A stretch of DNA of 64,000 nt. Origin: Henricia sp. BOLD:AAB3569. Its lineage: Eukaryota > Echinodermata > Asteroidea > Spinulosida > Echinasteridae. Numbering within the stretch: position 1 is the stretch's first letter; every line of letters starts with the position of its first letter. This document shows positions 33,150 through 46,696 of this stretch, in pieces. The notes under the pieces were generated by a model. It saw only the letters and a list, made by a program, of their open reading frames with translations, searched no databases and had not been told where the DNA came from. The position numbers and the translations under genes were made by a program. The DNA is taken from the NCBI GenBank assembly GCA_037783545.1, contig JBBELK010001116.1, positions 62,001 to 126,000 of the forward strand, given 5' to 3'.

Positions 33150-36100
33150 GCATGCTCAGTCCTTCGGACTGTCGTTGACACGGCCCAGTTTGGGACGGGA
33201 TTTTGGTCAAAGTGTGGTCCAAACGTCGGCAAATTTGGAGGTCAAAAAATATTCCGACGAACTTCAAATTTTGCATGCTCCAAACACTCTATATTGCGCA
33301 CTTGTCCTAAAAAATTGACAGACTTTCGCCGGGAAATGGCAGAGAAATTTCAGGGTTTAGAAAAAAAGGGGTTGGCGCTTCCTGGATGCTCCCGCAACCT
33401 GTGGCTGTCTGTACACACCTCTTTGGTGTATTCCTGACTCGTGCGCATGCTCAGTCCTTCGGACTGTCGTTGACACGGCCCAGTTTGGGACGGGATTTTG
33501 GTCAAAGTGTGGTCCAAACGTCGGCAAATTTGGAGGTCAAAAAATATTCCGACGAACTTCAAATTGTGCATGCTCCAAACACTCTATATTGCGCACTTGT
33601 CCTAAAAAATTGACAGACTTTCGCCGGGAAATGGCAGAGAAATTTCAGAGTTTAGAAAAAAAGGAGTTGGCGCTTCCTGGATGCTCCCGCAACCTGTGGC
33701 TGTCTGTACACACCTCTTTGGTGTATTCCTGACTCGTGCGCATGCTCAGTCCTTCGGACTGTTGTTGACGCGGCCCAGTTTGGGACGGGATTTTGGTCAA
33801 AGTGTGGTCCAAACGTCGGCAAATTTGGAGGTCAAAAAATATTCCGACGAACTTCAAATTTTGCATGCTCCAAACACTCTATATTGCGCACTTGTCCTAA
33901 ACAATTGACAGACTTTCGCCGGGAAATGGCAGAGAAATTTCAGAGTTTAGAAAAAAAAGGAGTTGGCACTTCCTGGATGCTCCCGCAACCTGTGGCTGTC
34001 TGTACACACCTCTTTGGTGTATTCCTGACTCGTGCGCATGCTCAGTCCTTCGGACTGTCGTTGACACGGCCCAGTTTGGGACGGGATTTTGGTCAAAGTG
34101 TGGTCCAAACGTCGGCAAATTTGGAGGTCAAAAAATATTCCGACGAACTTCAAATTTTGCATGCTCCAAACACTCTATATTGCGCACTTGTCCTAAAAAA
34201 TTGACAGACTTTCGCCGGGAAATGGCAGAGAAATTTCAGAGTTTAGAAAAAAAAGGGGTTGGCGCTTCCTGGATGCTCCCGCAACCTGTGGCTGTCTGTA
34301 CACACCTCTTTGGTGTATTCCTGACTCGTGCGCATGCTCAGTCCTCCGGACTGTCGTTGACACGGCCCAGTTTGGGACGGGATTTTGGTCAAAGTGTGGT
34401 CCAAACGTCGGCAAATTTGGAGGTCAAAAAATATTCCGACGAACTTCAAATTTTGCATGCTCCAAACACTCTATATTGCGCACTTGTCCTAAAAAATTGA
34501 CAGACTTTCGCCGGGAAATGGCAGAGAAATTTCAGAGTTTAGAAAAAAAAGGGGTCGGCGCTTCCTGGATGCTCCCGCAACCTGTGGCTGTCTGTACACA
34601 CCTCTTTGGTGTATTCCTGACTCGTGCGCATGCTCAGTCCTTCGGACTGTCGTTGACGCGGCCCAGTTTGGGACGGGAATTTAGGTCAAAGTGTGGTCCA
34701 AAGTCGGCAAATTTGGAGGTCAAAAAATATTCCGACGAACTTCAAATTTTGCATGCTCCAAACACTCTATATTGCGCACTTGTCCTAAAAAATTGACAGA
34801 CTTTCGCCGGGAAAAGGCAGAGAAATTTCAGAGTTTAGAAAAAAAAGGTGTTGGCGCTTCCTGGATGCTCCCGCAACCTGTGGCTGTCTGTACACACCTC
34901 TTTGGTGTATTCCTGACTCGTGCGCATGCTCAGTCCTTCGGACTGTCGTTGACACGGCCCAGTTTGGGACAGGATTTTGGTCAAAGTGTGGTCCAAACGT
35001 CGGCAAATTTGGAGGTCAAAAAATATTCCGACGAACTTCAAATTTTGCATGCTCCAAACACTCTATATTGCGCACTTGTCCTAAAAAAATGACAGACTTT
35101 CGCCGGGAAATGGCAGAGAAATTTCAGAGTTTAGAAAAAAAGGTGTTGGCGCTTCCTGGATGCTCCCGCAACCTGTGGCTGTCTGTACACACCTCTTTGG
35201 TGTATTCCTGACTCGTGCGCATGCTCAGTCCTTCGGACTGTCGTTGACACGGCCCAGTTTGGGACAGGATTTTGGTCAAAGTGTGGTCCAAACGTCGGCA
35301 AATTTGGAGGTCAAAAAATATTCCGACGAACTTCAAATTTTGCATGCTCCAAACACTCTATATTGCGTACTTGTCCTAAAAAAATGACAGACTTTCGCCG
35401 GGAAATGGCAGAGAAGTTTCAGAGTTTAGAAAAAAAGGGGTTGGCGCTTCCTGGATGCTCCCGCAACCTGTGGCTGTCTGTACACACCTCTTTGGTGTAT
35501 TCCTGACTCGTGCGCATGCTCAGTCCTTCGGACTGTCGTTGACACGGCCCAGTTTGGGACGGGATTTTGGTCAAAGTGTGGTCCAAACGTCGGCAAATTT
35601 GGAGGTCAAAAAATATTCCGACGAACTTCAAATTTTGCTTGCTCCAAACACTCTATATTGCGCACTTGTCCTAACAAATTGACAGACTTTCGACGGGAAA
35701 TGGCAGAGAAATTTCAGAGTTTAGAAAAAAAAAGGGGTTGGCGCTTCCTGGATGCTCCCGCAACCTGTGGCTGTCTGTACACACCTCTTTGGTGTATTCC
35801 TGACTCGTGCGCATGCTCAGTCCTTCGGACTGTCGTTGACACGGCCCAGTTTGGGACGGGATTTTGGTCAAAGTGTGGTCCAAACGTCGGCAAATTTGGA
35901 GGTCAAAAAATATTCCGACGAACTTCAAATTTTGCTTGCTCCAAACACTCTATATTGCGCACTTGTCCTAACAAATTGACAGACTTTCGACGGGAAATGG
36001 CAGAGAAATTTCAGAGTTTAGAAAAAAAAGGGGTTGGCGCTTCCTGGATGCTCCCGCAACCTGTGGCTGTCTGTACACACCTCTTTGGTGTATTCCTGAC

Positions 36101-39100
36101 TCGTGCGCATGCTCAGTCCTTCGGACTGTCGTTGACACGGCCCAGTTTGGGACGGGATTTGGGTCAAAGTGTGGTCCAAACGTCGGCAAATTTGGAGGTC
36201 AAAAAATATTCCGACGAACTTCAAATTTTGCTTGCTCCAAACACTCTATATTGCGCACTTGTCCTAACAAATTGACAGACTTTCGACGGGAAATGGCAGA
36301 GAAATTTCAGAGTTTAGAAAAAAAGGGGTTGGCGCTTCCTGGATGCTCCCGCAACCTGTGGCTGTCTGTACACACCTCTTTGGTGTATTCCTGACTCGTG
36401 CGCATGCTCAGTCCTTCGGACTGTCGTTGACACGGCCCAGTTTGGGACGGGATTTGGGTCAAAGTGTGGTCCAAACGTCGGCAAATTTGGAGGTCAACAA
36501 ATATTCCGACGAACTTCAAATTTTGCATGCTCCAAACACTCTATATTGCGCACTTGTCCTAAAAAATTGACAGACTTTCGCCGGGAAATGGCAGTGAAAT
36601 TTCAGAGTTTAGAAAAAAAAGGGGTTGGCGCTTCCTGGATGCTCCCGCAACCTGTGGCTGTCTGTACACACCTCTTTGGTGTATTCCTGACTCGTGCGCA
36701 TGCTCAGTCCTTCGGACTGTCGTTGACACGGCCCAGTTTGGGACGGGATTTTGGTCAAAGTGTGGTCCAAACGTCGGCAAATTTGGAGGTCAAAAAATAT
36801 TCCGACGAACTTCAAATTTTGCATGCTCCAAACACTCTATATTGCGCACTTGTCCTAAAAAAATGACAGACTTTCGCCGGGAAATGGCAGAGAAATTTCA
36901 GAGTTTAGAAAAAAAAGGGGTTGGCGCTTCCTGGATGCTCCCGCAACCTGTGGCTGTCTGTACACACCTCTTTGGTGTATTCCTGACTCGTGCGCATGCT
37001 CAGTCCTTCGGACTGTCGTTGACACGGCCCAGTTTGGGACGGGATTTTGGTCAAAGTGTGGTCCAAACGTCGGCAAATTTGGATGTCAAAAAATATTCCG
37101 ACGAACTTCAAATTTTGCATGCTCCAAACACTCTATATTGCGCACTTGTCCTAAAAAATTGACAGACTTTCGCCTGGAAATGGCAGAGAAATTTCAGAGT
37201 TTAGAAAAAAAAGGGGTTGGCGCTTCCTGGATGCTCCCGCAACCTGTGGCTGTCTGTACACACCTCTTTGGTGTATTCCTGACTCGTGCGCATGCTCAGT
37301 CCTTCGGACTGTCGTTGACACGGCCCAGTTTGGGACGGGATTTTGGTCAAAGTGTGGTCCAAACGTCGGCAAATTTGGAGGTCAACAAATATTCCGACGA
37401 ACTTCAAATTTTGCATGCTCCAAACACTCTATATTGCGCACTTGTCCTAAAAAATTGACAGACTTTCGCCGGGAAATGGCAGAGAAATTTCAGAGTTTAG
37501 AAAAAAAAAGGGGTTGGCGCTTCCTGGATGATCCCGCAACCTGTGGCTGTCTGTACACACCTCTTTGGTGTATTCCTGACTCGTGCGCATGCTCAGTCCT
37601 TCGGACTGTCGTTGACACGGCCCAGTTTGGGACGGGATTTTGGTCAAAGTGTGGTCCAAACGTCGGCAAATTTGGAGGTCGAAAAATGTTCCGACGAACT
37701 TCAAATTTTGCATGCTCCAAAGACTCTATATTGCGCACTTGTCCTACAAAATTGACAGACTTTCGCCGGGAAATGGCACAGAAATTTCAGAGTTTAGAAA
37801 AAAAGGGGTTGGCGCTTCCTGGATGCTCCCGCAACCTGTGGCTGTCTGTACACACCTCTTTGGTGTACTCCTGACTCGTGCGCATGCTCAGTCCTTCGGA
37901 CTGTCGTTGACACGGCCCAGTTTGGGACGGGATTTTGGTCAAAGTGTGGTCAAAACGTCGGCAAATTTGGAGGTCGAAAAATGTTCCGACGAACTTCAAA
38001 TTTTGCATGCTCCAAACACTCTATATTGCGCACTTGTCCTAAACAATTGACAGACTTTCGCCGGGAAATGGCAGAGAAATTTCAGAGTTTAGAAAAAAAA
38101 GGGGTTGGCGCTTCTTGGATGCTCCCGCAACCTGTGGCTGTCTGTACACACCTCTTTGGTGTATTCCTGACTCGTGCGCATGCTCAGTCCTTCGGACCGT
38201 CGTTGACGCGGCCCAGTTTGGGACGGGATTTTGGTCAAAGTGTGGTCCAAAAGTCGGCAAATTTGGAGGTCAAAAAATATTCCGACGAACTTCAAATTTT
38301 GCATGCTCCAAACACTCTATATTGCGCACTTGTCCTAAAAAATTGACAGACTTTCGCCGGGAAATGGCAGAGAAATTTCAGAGTTTAGAAAAAAAAGGTG
38401 TTGGCGCTTCCTGGATGCTCCCGCAACCTGTGGCTGTCTGTACACACCTCTTTGGTGTATTCCTGACTCGTGCGCATGCTCAGTCCTTCGGACTGTCGTT
38501 GACACGGCCCAGTTTGGGACGGGATTTTGGTCAAAGTGTGGTCCAAACGTCGGCAAATTTGGAGGTCAAAAAATATTCCGACGAACTTCAAATTTTGCAT
38601 GCTCCAAACACTCTATATTGCGCACTTGTCCTAAAAAATTGACAGACTTTCGCCGGGAAATGGCAGAGAAATTTCAGAGTTTAGAAAAAAAAGGGGTTGG
38701 TGCTTCCTGGATGCTCCCGCAACCTGTGGCTGTCTGTACACACCTCTTTGGTGTATTCCTGACTCGTGCGCATGCTCAGTCCTTCGGACTGTCGTTGACA
38801 CGGCCCAGTTTGGGACGGGATTTTGGTCAAAGTGTGGTCCAAACGTCGGCAAATTTGGAGGTCAAAAAATATTCCGACGAACTTCAAATTTTGCATGCTC
38901 CAAACACTCTATATTGCGCACTTGTCCTAAAAAATTGACAGACTTTTGCCAGGAAATGGCAGAGAAATTTCAGAGTTTAGAAAAAAAGGGGTTGGCGCTT
39001 CCTGGATGCTCCCGCAACCTGTGGCTGTCTGTACACACCTCTTTGGTGTATTCCTGACTCGTGCGCATGCTCAGTCCTTCGGACTGTCGTTGACACGGCC

Positions 39101-39584
39101 CAGTTTGGGACGGGATTTTGGTCAAAGTGTGGTCCAAACGTCGGCAAATTTGGATGTCAAAAAATATTCCGACGAACTTCAAATTTTGCATGCTCCAAAC
39201 ACTCTATATTGCGCACTTGTCCTAAAAAATTGACAGACTTTCGCCGGGAAATGGCAGAGAAATTTCAGAGTTAGAAAAAAAAGGGGTTGGCGCTTCCTGG
39301 ATGCTCCCGCAACCTGTGGCTGTCTGTACACACCTCTTTGGTGTATTCCTGACTCGTGCGCATGCTCAGTCCTTCGGACTGTCGTTGACACGGCCCAGTT
39401 TGGGACGGGATTTTGGTCAAAGTGTGGTCCAAACGTCGGCAAATTTGGAGGTCAAAAATATTCCGACGAACTTCAAATTTTGCATGCTCCAAACACTCTA
39501 TATTGCGCACTTGTCCTAAAAAATTGACAGACTTTCGCCGGGAAATGGCAGAGAAATTTCAGAGTTTAGAAAAAAAAGGGGTTG

Positions 39585-42500
39585 GCGCTTCCTGGATGCT
39601 CCCGCAACCTGTGGCTGTCTGTACACACCTCTTTGGTGTATTCCTGACTCGTGCGCATGCTCAGTCCTTCGGACTGTCGTTGACACGGCCCAGTTTGGGA
39701 CAGGATTTTGGTCAAAGTGTGGTCCAAACGTCGGCAAAATTGGAGGTCAAAAAATATTCCGACGAACTTCAAATTTTGCATGCTCCAAACACTCTATATT
39801 GCGCACTTGTCCTAAAAAATTGACAGACTTTCGCCGGGAAATGGCAGAGAAATTTCAGAGTTTAGAAAAAAAAGGGGTTGGCGCTTCCTGGATGCTCCCG
39901 CAACCTGTGGCTGTCTGTACACACCTCTTTGGTGTATTCCTGACTCGTGCGCATGCTCAGTCCTTCGGACTGTCGTTGACACGGCCCAGTTTGGGACGGG
40001 ATTTTGGTCAAAGTGTGGTCCAAACGTCGGCAAATTTGGAGGTCAAAAAATATTCCGACGAACTTCAAATTTTGCATGCTCCAAACACTCTATATTGCGC
40101 ACTTGTCCCAAAAAATTGACAGACTTTCGCAGGGAAATGGCAGAGAAATTTCAGAATTTAGAAAAAAAGGGGTTGGCGCTTCCTGGATGCTCCCGCAACC
40201 TGTGGCTGTCTGTACACACCTCTTTGGTGTATTCCTGACTCGTGCGCATGCTCAGTCCTTCGGACTGTCGTTGACACGGCCCAGTTTGGGACGGGATTTT
40301 GGTCAAAGTGTGGTCCAAACGTCCGCAAATTTGGAGGTCAAAAAATATTCCGACGAACTTTAAATTTTGCATGCTCCAAACACTCTATATTGCGCACTTG
40401 TCCTAAAAAATTGACAGACTTTCGCCGGGAAATGGCAGAGAAATTTCAGAGTTTAGAAAAAAAGGGGGTTGGCGCTTCCTGGATGCTCCCGCAACCTGTG
40501 GCTGTCTGTACACACCTCTTTGGTGTATTTCTGTCTCGTGCGCATGCTCAGTCCTTCGGACTGTCGTTGACACGGCCCAGTTTGGGACGGGATTTTGGTC
40601 AAAGTGTGGTCCAAACGTCGCCAAATTTGGAGGTCAAAAAATATTCCGACGAACTTCAAATTTTGCATGCTCCAAACACTCTATATTGCGCACTTGTCCT
40701 AACAAATTGACAGACTTTCGCCGGGAAATGGCAGAGAAATGTCAGAGTTTAGAAAAAAAAGGGGTTGGCGCTCTCTAGATGCTCCCGCAACCTGTGGCTG
40801 TCTGTACACACCTCTTTGGTGTATTCCTGGCTCGTGCGCATGCTCAGTCCTTCGGACTGTCGTTGACACGGCCCAGTTTGGGACGGGATTTTGGTCAAAG
40901 TGTGGTGAAAACGTCGGCAAATTTGGAGGTCAAAAAATATTCCGACGAACTTCAAATTTTGCATGCTCCAAACACTCTATATTGCGCACTTGTCCTAAAA
41001 AATTGACAGATTTTCGCCGGGAAATGGCAGAGAAATTTCAGAGTTTAGAAAAAAAAGGGGTTGGCGCTTCCTGGATGCTCCCGCAACCTGTAGCTGTCTG
41101 TACACACCTCTTTGGTGTATTCCTGACTCGTGCGCATGCTCAGTCTTTCGGACTGTCGTTGACACGGCCCAGTTTGGGACGGGATTTTGGTCAAAGTGTG
41201 GTCCAAACGTCGGCAAATTTGGAGGTCAAAAAATATTCCGACGAACTTCAAATTTTGCATGCTCCAAACACTCTATATTGCGCACTTGTCCTAACAAATT
41301 GACAGACTTTCGCCGGGAAATGGCAGAGAAATTTCAGAGTTTAGAAAAAAAAGGGGGTTGGCGCTTCATGGATGCTCCCACAACCTGTGGCTGTCTGTAC
41401 ACACCTCTTTGGTGTATTTCTGACTCGTGCGCATGCTCAGTCCTTCGGACTGTCGTTGACACGGCCCAGTTTGGGACGGGATTTTGGTCAAAGTGTGGTC
41501 CAAACGTCGGCAAATTTGGAGGTCAAAAAATATTCCGACGAACTTCAAATTTTGCATGCTCCAAACACTCTATATTGCGCACTTGTCCTAAAAAATTGAC
41601 AGACTTTCGCCGGGAAATGGCAGAGAAATTTCAGAGTTTAGAAAAAAAAGGGGTTGGCGCTTCCTGGATGCTCCCGCAACCTGTGGCTGTCTGTACACAC
41701 CTCTTTGGTGTATTCCTGACCCGTGCGCATGCTCAGTCCTTCGGACTGTCGTTGACACGGCCCAGTTTGGGACGGGATTTTGGTCAAAGTGTGGTCCAAA
41801 CGTCGGCAAATTTGGAGGTCAAACAATATTCCGACGAACTTTAAATTTTGCATGCTCCAAACACTCTATATTGCGCACTTGTCCTAAAAAATTGACAGAC
41901 TTTCGCCGGGAAAAGGCAGAGAAATTTCAGAGTTTAGAAAAAAAAGGTGTTGGCGCTTCCTGGATGCTCCCGCAACCTGTGGCTGTCTGTACACACCTCT
42001 TTGGTGTATTCCTGACTCGTGCGCATGCTCAGTCCTTCGGACTGTCGTTGACACGGCCCAGTTTGGGACAGGATTTTGGTCAAAGTGTGGTCCAAACGTC
42101 GGCAAAATTGGAGGTCAAAAAATATTCCGACGAACTTCAAATTTTGCATGCTCCAAACACTCTATATTGCGCACTTGTCCTAAAAAATTGACAGACTTTC
42201 GCCGGGAAATGGCAGAGAAATTTCAGAGTTTAGAAAAAAAAGGGGTTGGCGCTTCCTGGATGCTCCCGCAACCTGTGGCTGTCTGTACACACCTCTTTGG
42301 TGTATTCCTGACTCGTGCGCATGCTCAGTCCTTCGGACTGTCGTTGACACGGCCCAGTTTGGGACGGGATTTTGGTCAAAGTGTGGTCCAAACGTCGGCA
42401 AATTTGGAGGTCAAAAAATATTCCGACGAACTTCAAATTTTGCATGCTCCAAACACTCTATATTGCGCACTTGTCCCAAAAAATTGACAGACTTTCGCAG

Positions 42501-44504
42501 GGAAATGGCAGAGAAATTTCAGAATTTAGAAAAAAAGGGGTTGGCGCTTCCTGGATGCTCCCGCAACCTGTGGCTGTCTGTACACACCTCTTTGGTGTAT
42601 TCCTGACTCGTGCGCATGCTCAGTCCTTCGGACTGTCGTTGACACGGCCCAGTTTGGGACGGGATTTTGGTCAAAGTGTGGTCCAAACGTCCGCAAATTT
42701 GGAGGTCAAAAAATATTCCGACGAACTTTAAATTTTGCATGCTCCAAACACTCTATATTGCGCACTTGTCCTAAAAAATTGACAGACTTTCGCCGGGAAA
42801 TGGCAGAGAAATTTTAGAGTTTAGAAAAAAAGGGGGTTGGCGCTTCCTGGATGCTCCCGCAACCTGTGGCTGTCTGTACACACCTCTTTGGTGTATTTCT
42901 GTCTCGTGCGCATGCTCAGTCCTTCGGACTGTCGTTGACACGGCCCAGTTTGGGACGGGATTTTGGTCAAAGTGTGGTCCAAACGTCGCCAAATTTGGAG
43001 GTCAAAAAATATTCCGACGAACTTCAAATTTTGCATGCTCCAAACACTCTATATTGCGCACTTGTCCTAACAAATTGACAGACTTTCGCCGGGAAATGGC
43101 AGAGAAATGTCAGAGTTTAGAAAAAAAGGGGTTGGCGCTCTCTAGATGCTCCCGCAACCTGTGGCTGTCTGTACACACCTCTTTGGTGTATTCCTGGCTC
43201 GTGCGCATGCTCAGTCCTTCGGACTGTCGTTGACACGGCCCAGTTTGGGACGGGATTTTGGTCAAAGTGTGGTGAAAACGTCGGCAAATTTGGAGGTCAA
43301 AAAATATTCCGACGAACTTCAAATTTTGCATGCTCCAAACACTCTATATTGCGCACTTGTCCTAAAAAATTGACAGATTTTCGCCGGGAAATGGCAGAGA
43401 AATTTCAGAGTTTAGAAAAAAAAGGGGTTGGCGCTTCCTGGATGCTCCCGCAACCTGTAGCTGTCTGTACACACCTCTTTGGTGTATTCCTGACTCGTGC
43501 GCATGCTCAGTCTTTCGGACTGTCGTTGACACGGCCCAGTTTGGGACGGGATTTTGGTCAAAGTGTGGTCCAAACGTCGGCAAATTTGGAGGTCAAAAAA
43601 TATTCCGACGAACTTCAAATTTTGCATGCTCCAAACACTCTATATTGCGCACTTGTCCTAACAAATTGACAGACTTTCGCCGGGAAATGGCAGAGAAATT
43701 TCAGAGTTTAGAAAAAAAAGGGGGTTGGCGCTTCATGGATGCTCCCACAACCTGTGGCTGTCTGTACACACCTCTTTGGTGTATTTCTGACTCGTGCGCA
43801 TGCTCAGTCCTTCAGACTGTCGTTGACACGGCCCAGTTTGGGACGGGATTTTGGTCAAAGTGTGGTCCAAACGTCGGCAAATTTGGAGGTCAAAAAATAT
43901 TCCGACGAACTTCAAATTTTGCATGCTCCAAACACTCTATATTGCGCACTTGTCCTAAAAAATTGACAGACTTTCGCCGGAAAATGGCAGAGAAATTTCA
44001 GAGTTTAGAAAAAAAAGGGGTTGGCGCTTCCTGGATGCTCCCGCAACCTGTGGCTGTCTGTACACACCTCTTTGGTGTATTCCTGACCCGTGCGCATGCT
44101 CAGTCCTTCGGACTGTCGTTGACACGGCCCAGTTTGGGACGGGATTTTGGTCAAAGTGTGGTCCAAACGTCGGCAAATTTGGAGGTCAAACAATATTCCG
44201 ACGAACTTTAAATTTTGCATGCTCCAAACACTCTATATTGCGCACTTGTCCTAAAAAATTGACAGACTTTCGCCGGGAAATGGCAGAGAAATTTCAGAGT
44301 TTAGAAAAAAAGAGGTTGGCGCTTCCTGGATGCTCCCGCAACCTGTGGCTGTCTGTACACACCTCTTTGGTGTATTCCTGACTCGTGCGCATGCTCAGTC
44401 CTTCGGACTGTCGTTGACACGGCCCAGTTTGGGACGGGATTTTGGTCAAAGTGTGGTCCAAACGTCGGCAAATTTGGAGGTCAAAAAATATTCCGACGAA
44501 CTTC
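39585..44504 (+). repeat. 4.9-kb block, copy 2
   Basis: Partner of 22430-27350. It holds the same 2368-bp units, with register points at 39812/42180 and 41278/43645. Private changes in this copy include 'attttagagttt' near 42812 and 'ccttcagactg' near 43810. Confidence 0.8.
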
Positions 44505-46696
44505 AAATTGTGCATGCTCCAAACACTCTATATTGCGCACTTGTCCTAAAAAATTGACAGACTTTCGCCGGGAAATGGCAGAGAAATTTCAGAGTTTAGA
44601 AAAAAAAGGGGTTGGCGCTTCCTGGATGCTCCCGCAACCTGTGGCTGTCTGTACACACCTCTTTGGTGTATTCCTGACTCGTGCGCATGCTCAGTCCTTC
44701 GGACTGTCGTTGACACGGCCCAGTTTGGGACGGGATTTTGGTCAAAGTGTGGTCCAAACGTCGGCAAATTTGGAGGTCAAAAAATATTCCGACGAACTTC
44801 AAATTTTGCATGCTCCAAACACTCTATATATTGCGCACTTGTCCTAAAAAATTGACAGACTTTCGCCTGGAAATGGCAGAGAAATTTCAGAGTTTAGAAA
44901 AAAAAGGGGTTGGCGCTCTCTAGATGCTCCCGCAACCTGTGGCTGTCTGTACACACCTCTTTGGTGTATTCCTGACCCGTGCGCATGCTCAGTCCTTCGG
45001 ACTGTCGTTGACACGGCCCAGTTTGGGACGGGATTTTGGTCAAAGTGTGGTCCAAACGTCGGCAAATTTGGAGGTCAAACAATATTCCGACGAACTTTAA
45101 ATTTTGCATGCTCCAAACACTCTATATTGCGCACTTGTCCTAAAAAATTGACAGACTTTCGCCGGGAAATGGCAGAGAAATTTCAGAGTTTAGAAAAAAA
45201 GAGGTTGGCGCTTCCTGGATGCTCCCGCAACCTGTGGCTGTCTGTACACACCTCTTTGGTGTATTCCTGACTCGTGCGCATGCTCAGTCCTTCGGACTGT
45301 CGTTGACACGGCCCAGTTTGGGACGGGATTTTGGTCAAAGTGTGGTCCAAACGTCGGCAAATTTGGAGGTCAAAAAATATTCCGACGAACTTCAAATTGT
45401 GCATGCTCCAAACACTCTATATTGCGCACTTGTCCTAAAAAATTGACAGACTTTCGCCGGGAAATGGCAGAGAAATTTCAGAGTTTAGAAAAAAAAGGGG
45501 TTGGCGCTCTCTGGATGCTCCCGCAACCTGTGGCTGTCTGTACACACCTCTTTGGTGTATTCCTGACTCGTGCGCATGCTCAGTCCTTCGGACTGTCGTT
45601 GACACGGCCCAGTTTGGGACGGGATTTTGGTCAAAGTGTGGTGAAAACGTCGGCAAATTTGGAGGTCAAAAAATATTCCGACGAACTTCAAATTTTGCAT
45701 GCTCCAAACACTCTATATTGCGCACTTGTCCTAAAAAATTGACAGACTTTCGCCGGGAAATGGCAGAGAAATTTCAGAGTTTAGAAAAAAAAGGGGTTGG
45801 CGCTTCCTGGATGCTCCCGCAACCTGTAGCTGTCTGTACACACCTCTTTGGTGTATTTCTGACTCGTGCGCATGCTCAGTCTTTCGGACTGTCGTTGACA
45901 CGGCCCAGTTTGGGACGGGATTTTGGTCAAAGTGTGGTCCAAACGTCGGCAAATTTGGAGGTCAAAAAATATTCCGACGAACTTCAAATTTTGCATGCTC
46001 CAAACACTCTATATTTCGCACTTGTCCTAACAAATTGACAGACTTTCGCCGGGAAATGGCAGAGAAATTTCAGAGTTTAGAAAAAAAGGGGGTTGGCGCT
46101 TCATGGATGCTCCCGCAACCTGTGGCTGTCTGTACACACCTCTTTGGTGTATTTCTGACTCGTGCGCATGCTCAGTCCTTCGGACTGTTGTTGACACGGC
46201 CCAGTTTGGGACGGGATTTTGGTCAAAGTGTGGTCCAAACGTCGGCAAATTTGGAGGTCAAAAAATATTCCGACGAACTTCAAATTTTGCATGCTCCAAA
46301 CACTCTATATTGCGCACTTGTCCTAAAAAATTGACAGACTTTCGCCGGGAAATGGCAGAGAAATTTCAGGGTTTAGAAAAAAGGGGTTGGCGCTTCCTGG
46401 ATGCTCCCGCAACCTGTGGCTGTCTGTACACACCTCTTTGGTGTATTCCTGACTCGTGCGCATGCTCAGTCCTTCGGACTGTCGTTGACGCGGCCCAGTT
46501 TGGGACGGGATTTAGGTCAAAGTGTGGTCCAAAAGTCGGCAAATTTGGAGGTCAACAAATATTCCGACGAACTTCAAATTTTGCATGCTCCAAACACTCT
46601 ATATTGCGCACTTGTCCTAAAAAATGACAGACTTTCGCCGGGAAATGGCAGAGAAATTTCAGAGTTTAGAAAAAAAAGGTGTTGGCGCTTCCTGGA
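43147..46696 (+). repeat. Twelve-monomer higher-order unit, copy 1 (3550 bp)
   Basis: Repeats directly at +3550 bp as 46697-50246. Shared rare markers: 'ccttcagactg' (43810/47360), 'cgccggaaaatgg' (43976/47526), 'aaaaaaagaggttgg' (44306/47856), the TA gain 'ctctatatattgcgc' (44824/48374), 'cgcctggaaatgg' (44864/48414), 'ggactgttgttg' (46187/49737), and 'cagggtttagaaaaaagg' (46368/49918). 'ctctctagatgc' at 43137 faces 'cttcctggatgc' at 46687, which places the left limit near 43147. Confidence 0.9.

Larger units (their letters stand above)
28630..38860 (+). repeat. 10.2-kb segmental duplication, copy 1 (partner 49926-60155)
   Basis: About 34 monomers plus the site-B SINE reappear at an offset of about 21.3 kb. 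Matching markers include 'gacgcggccc' with 'gatttaggtcaaag' (28741/50038), 'gggacaggat' runs (34969/55966 and 35263/56260), 'ttgcttgctcc' (35636/56634), 'ggcagtgaaattt' (36590/57884), 'ggatgatcccg' (37526/58821), 'ggtcgaaaaatgttcc' (37677/58972), and 'ggttggtgcttcc' (38695/59990). The offset falls from 21295 to 20996 at the SINE and returns to about 21294 near 36.5/57.8 kb. Confidence 0.88.
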
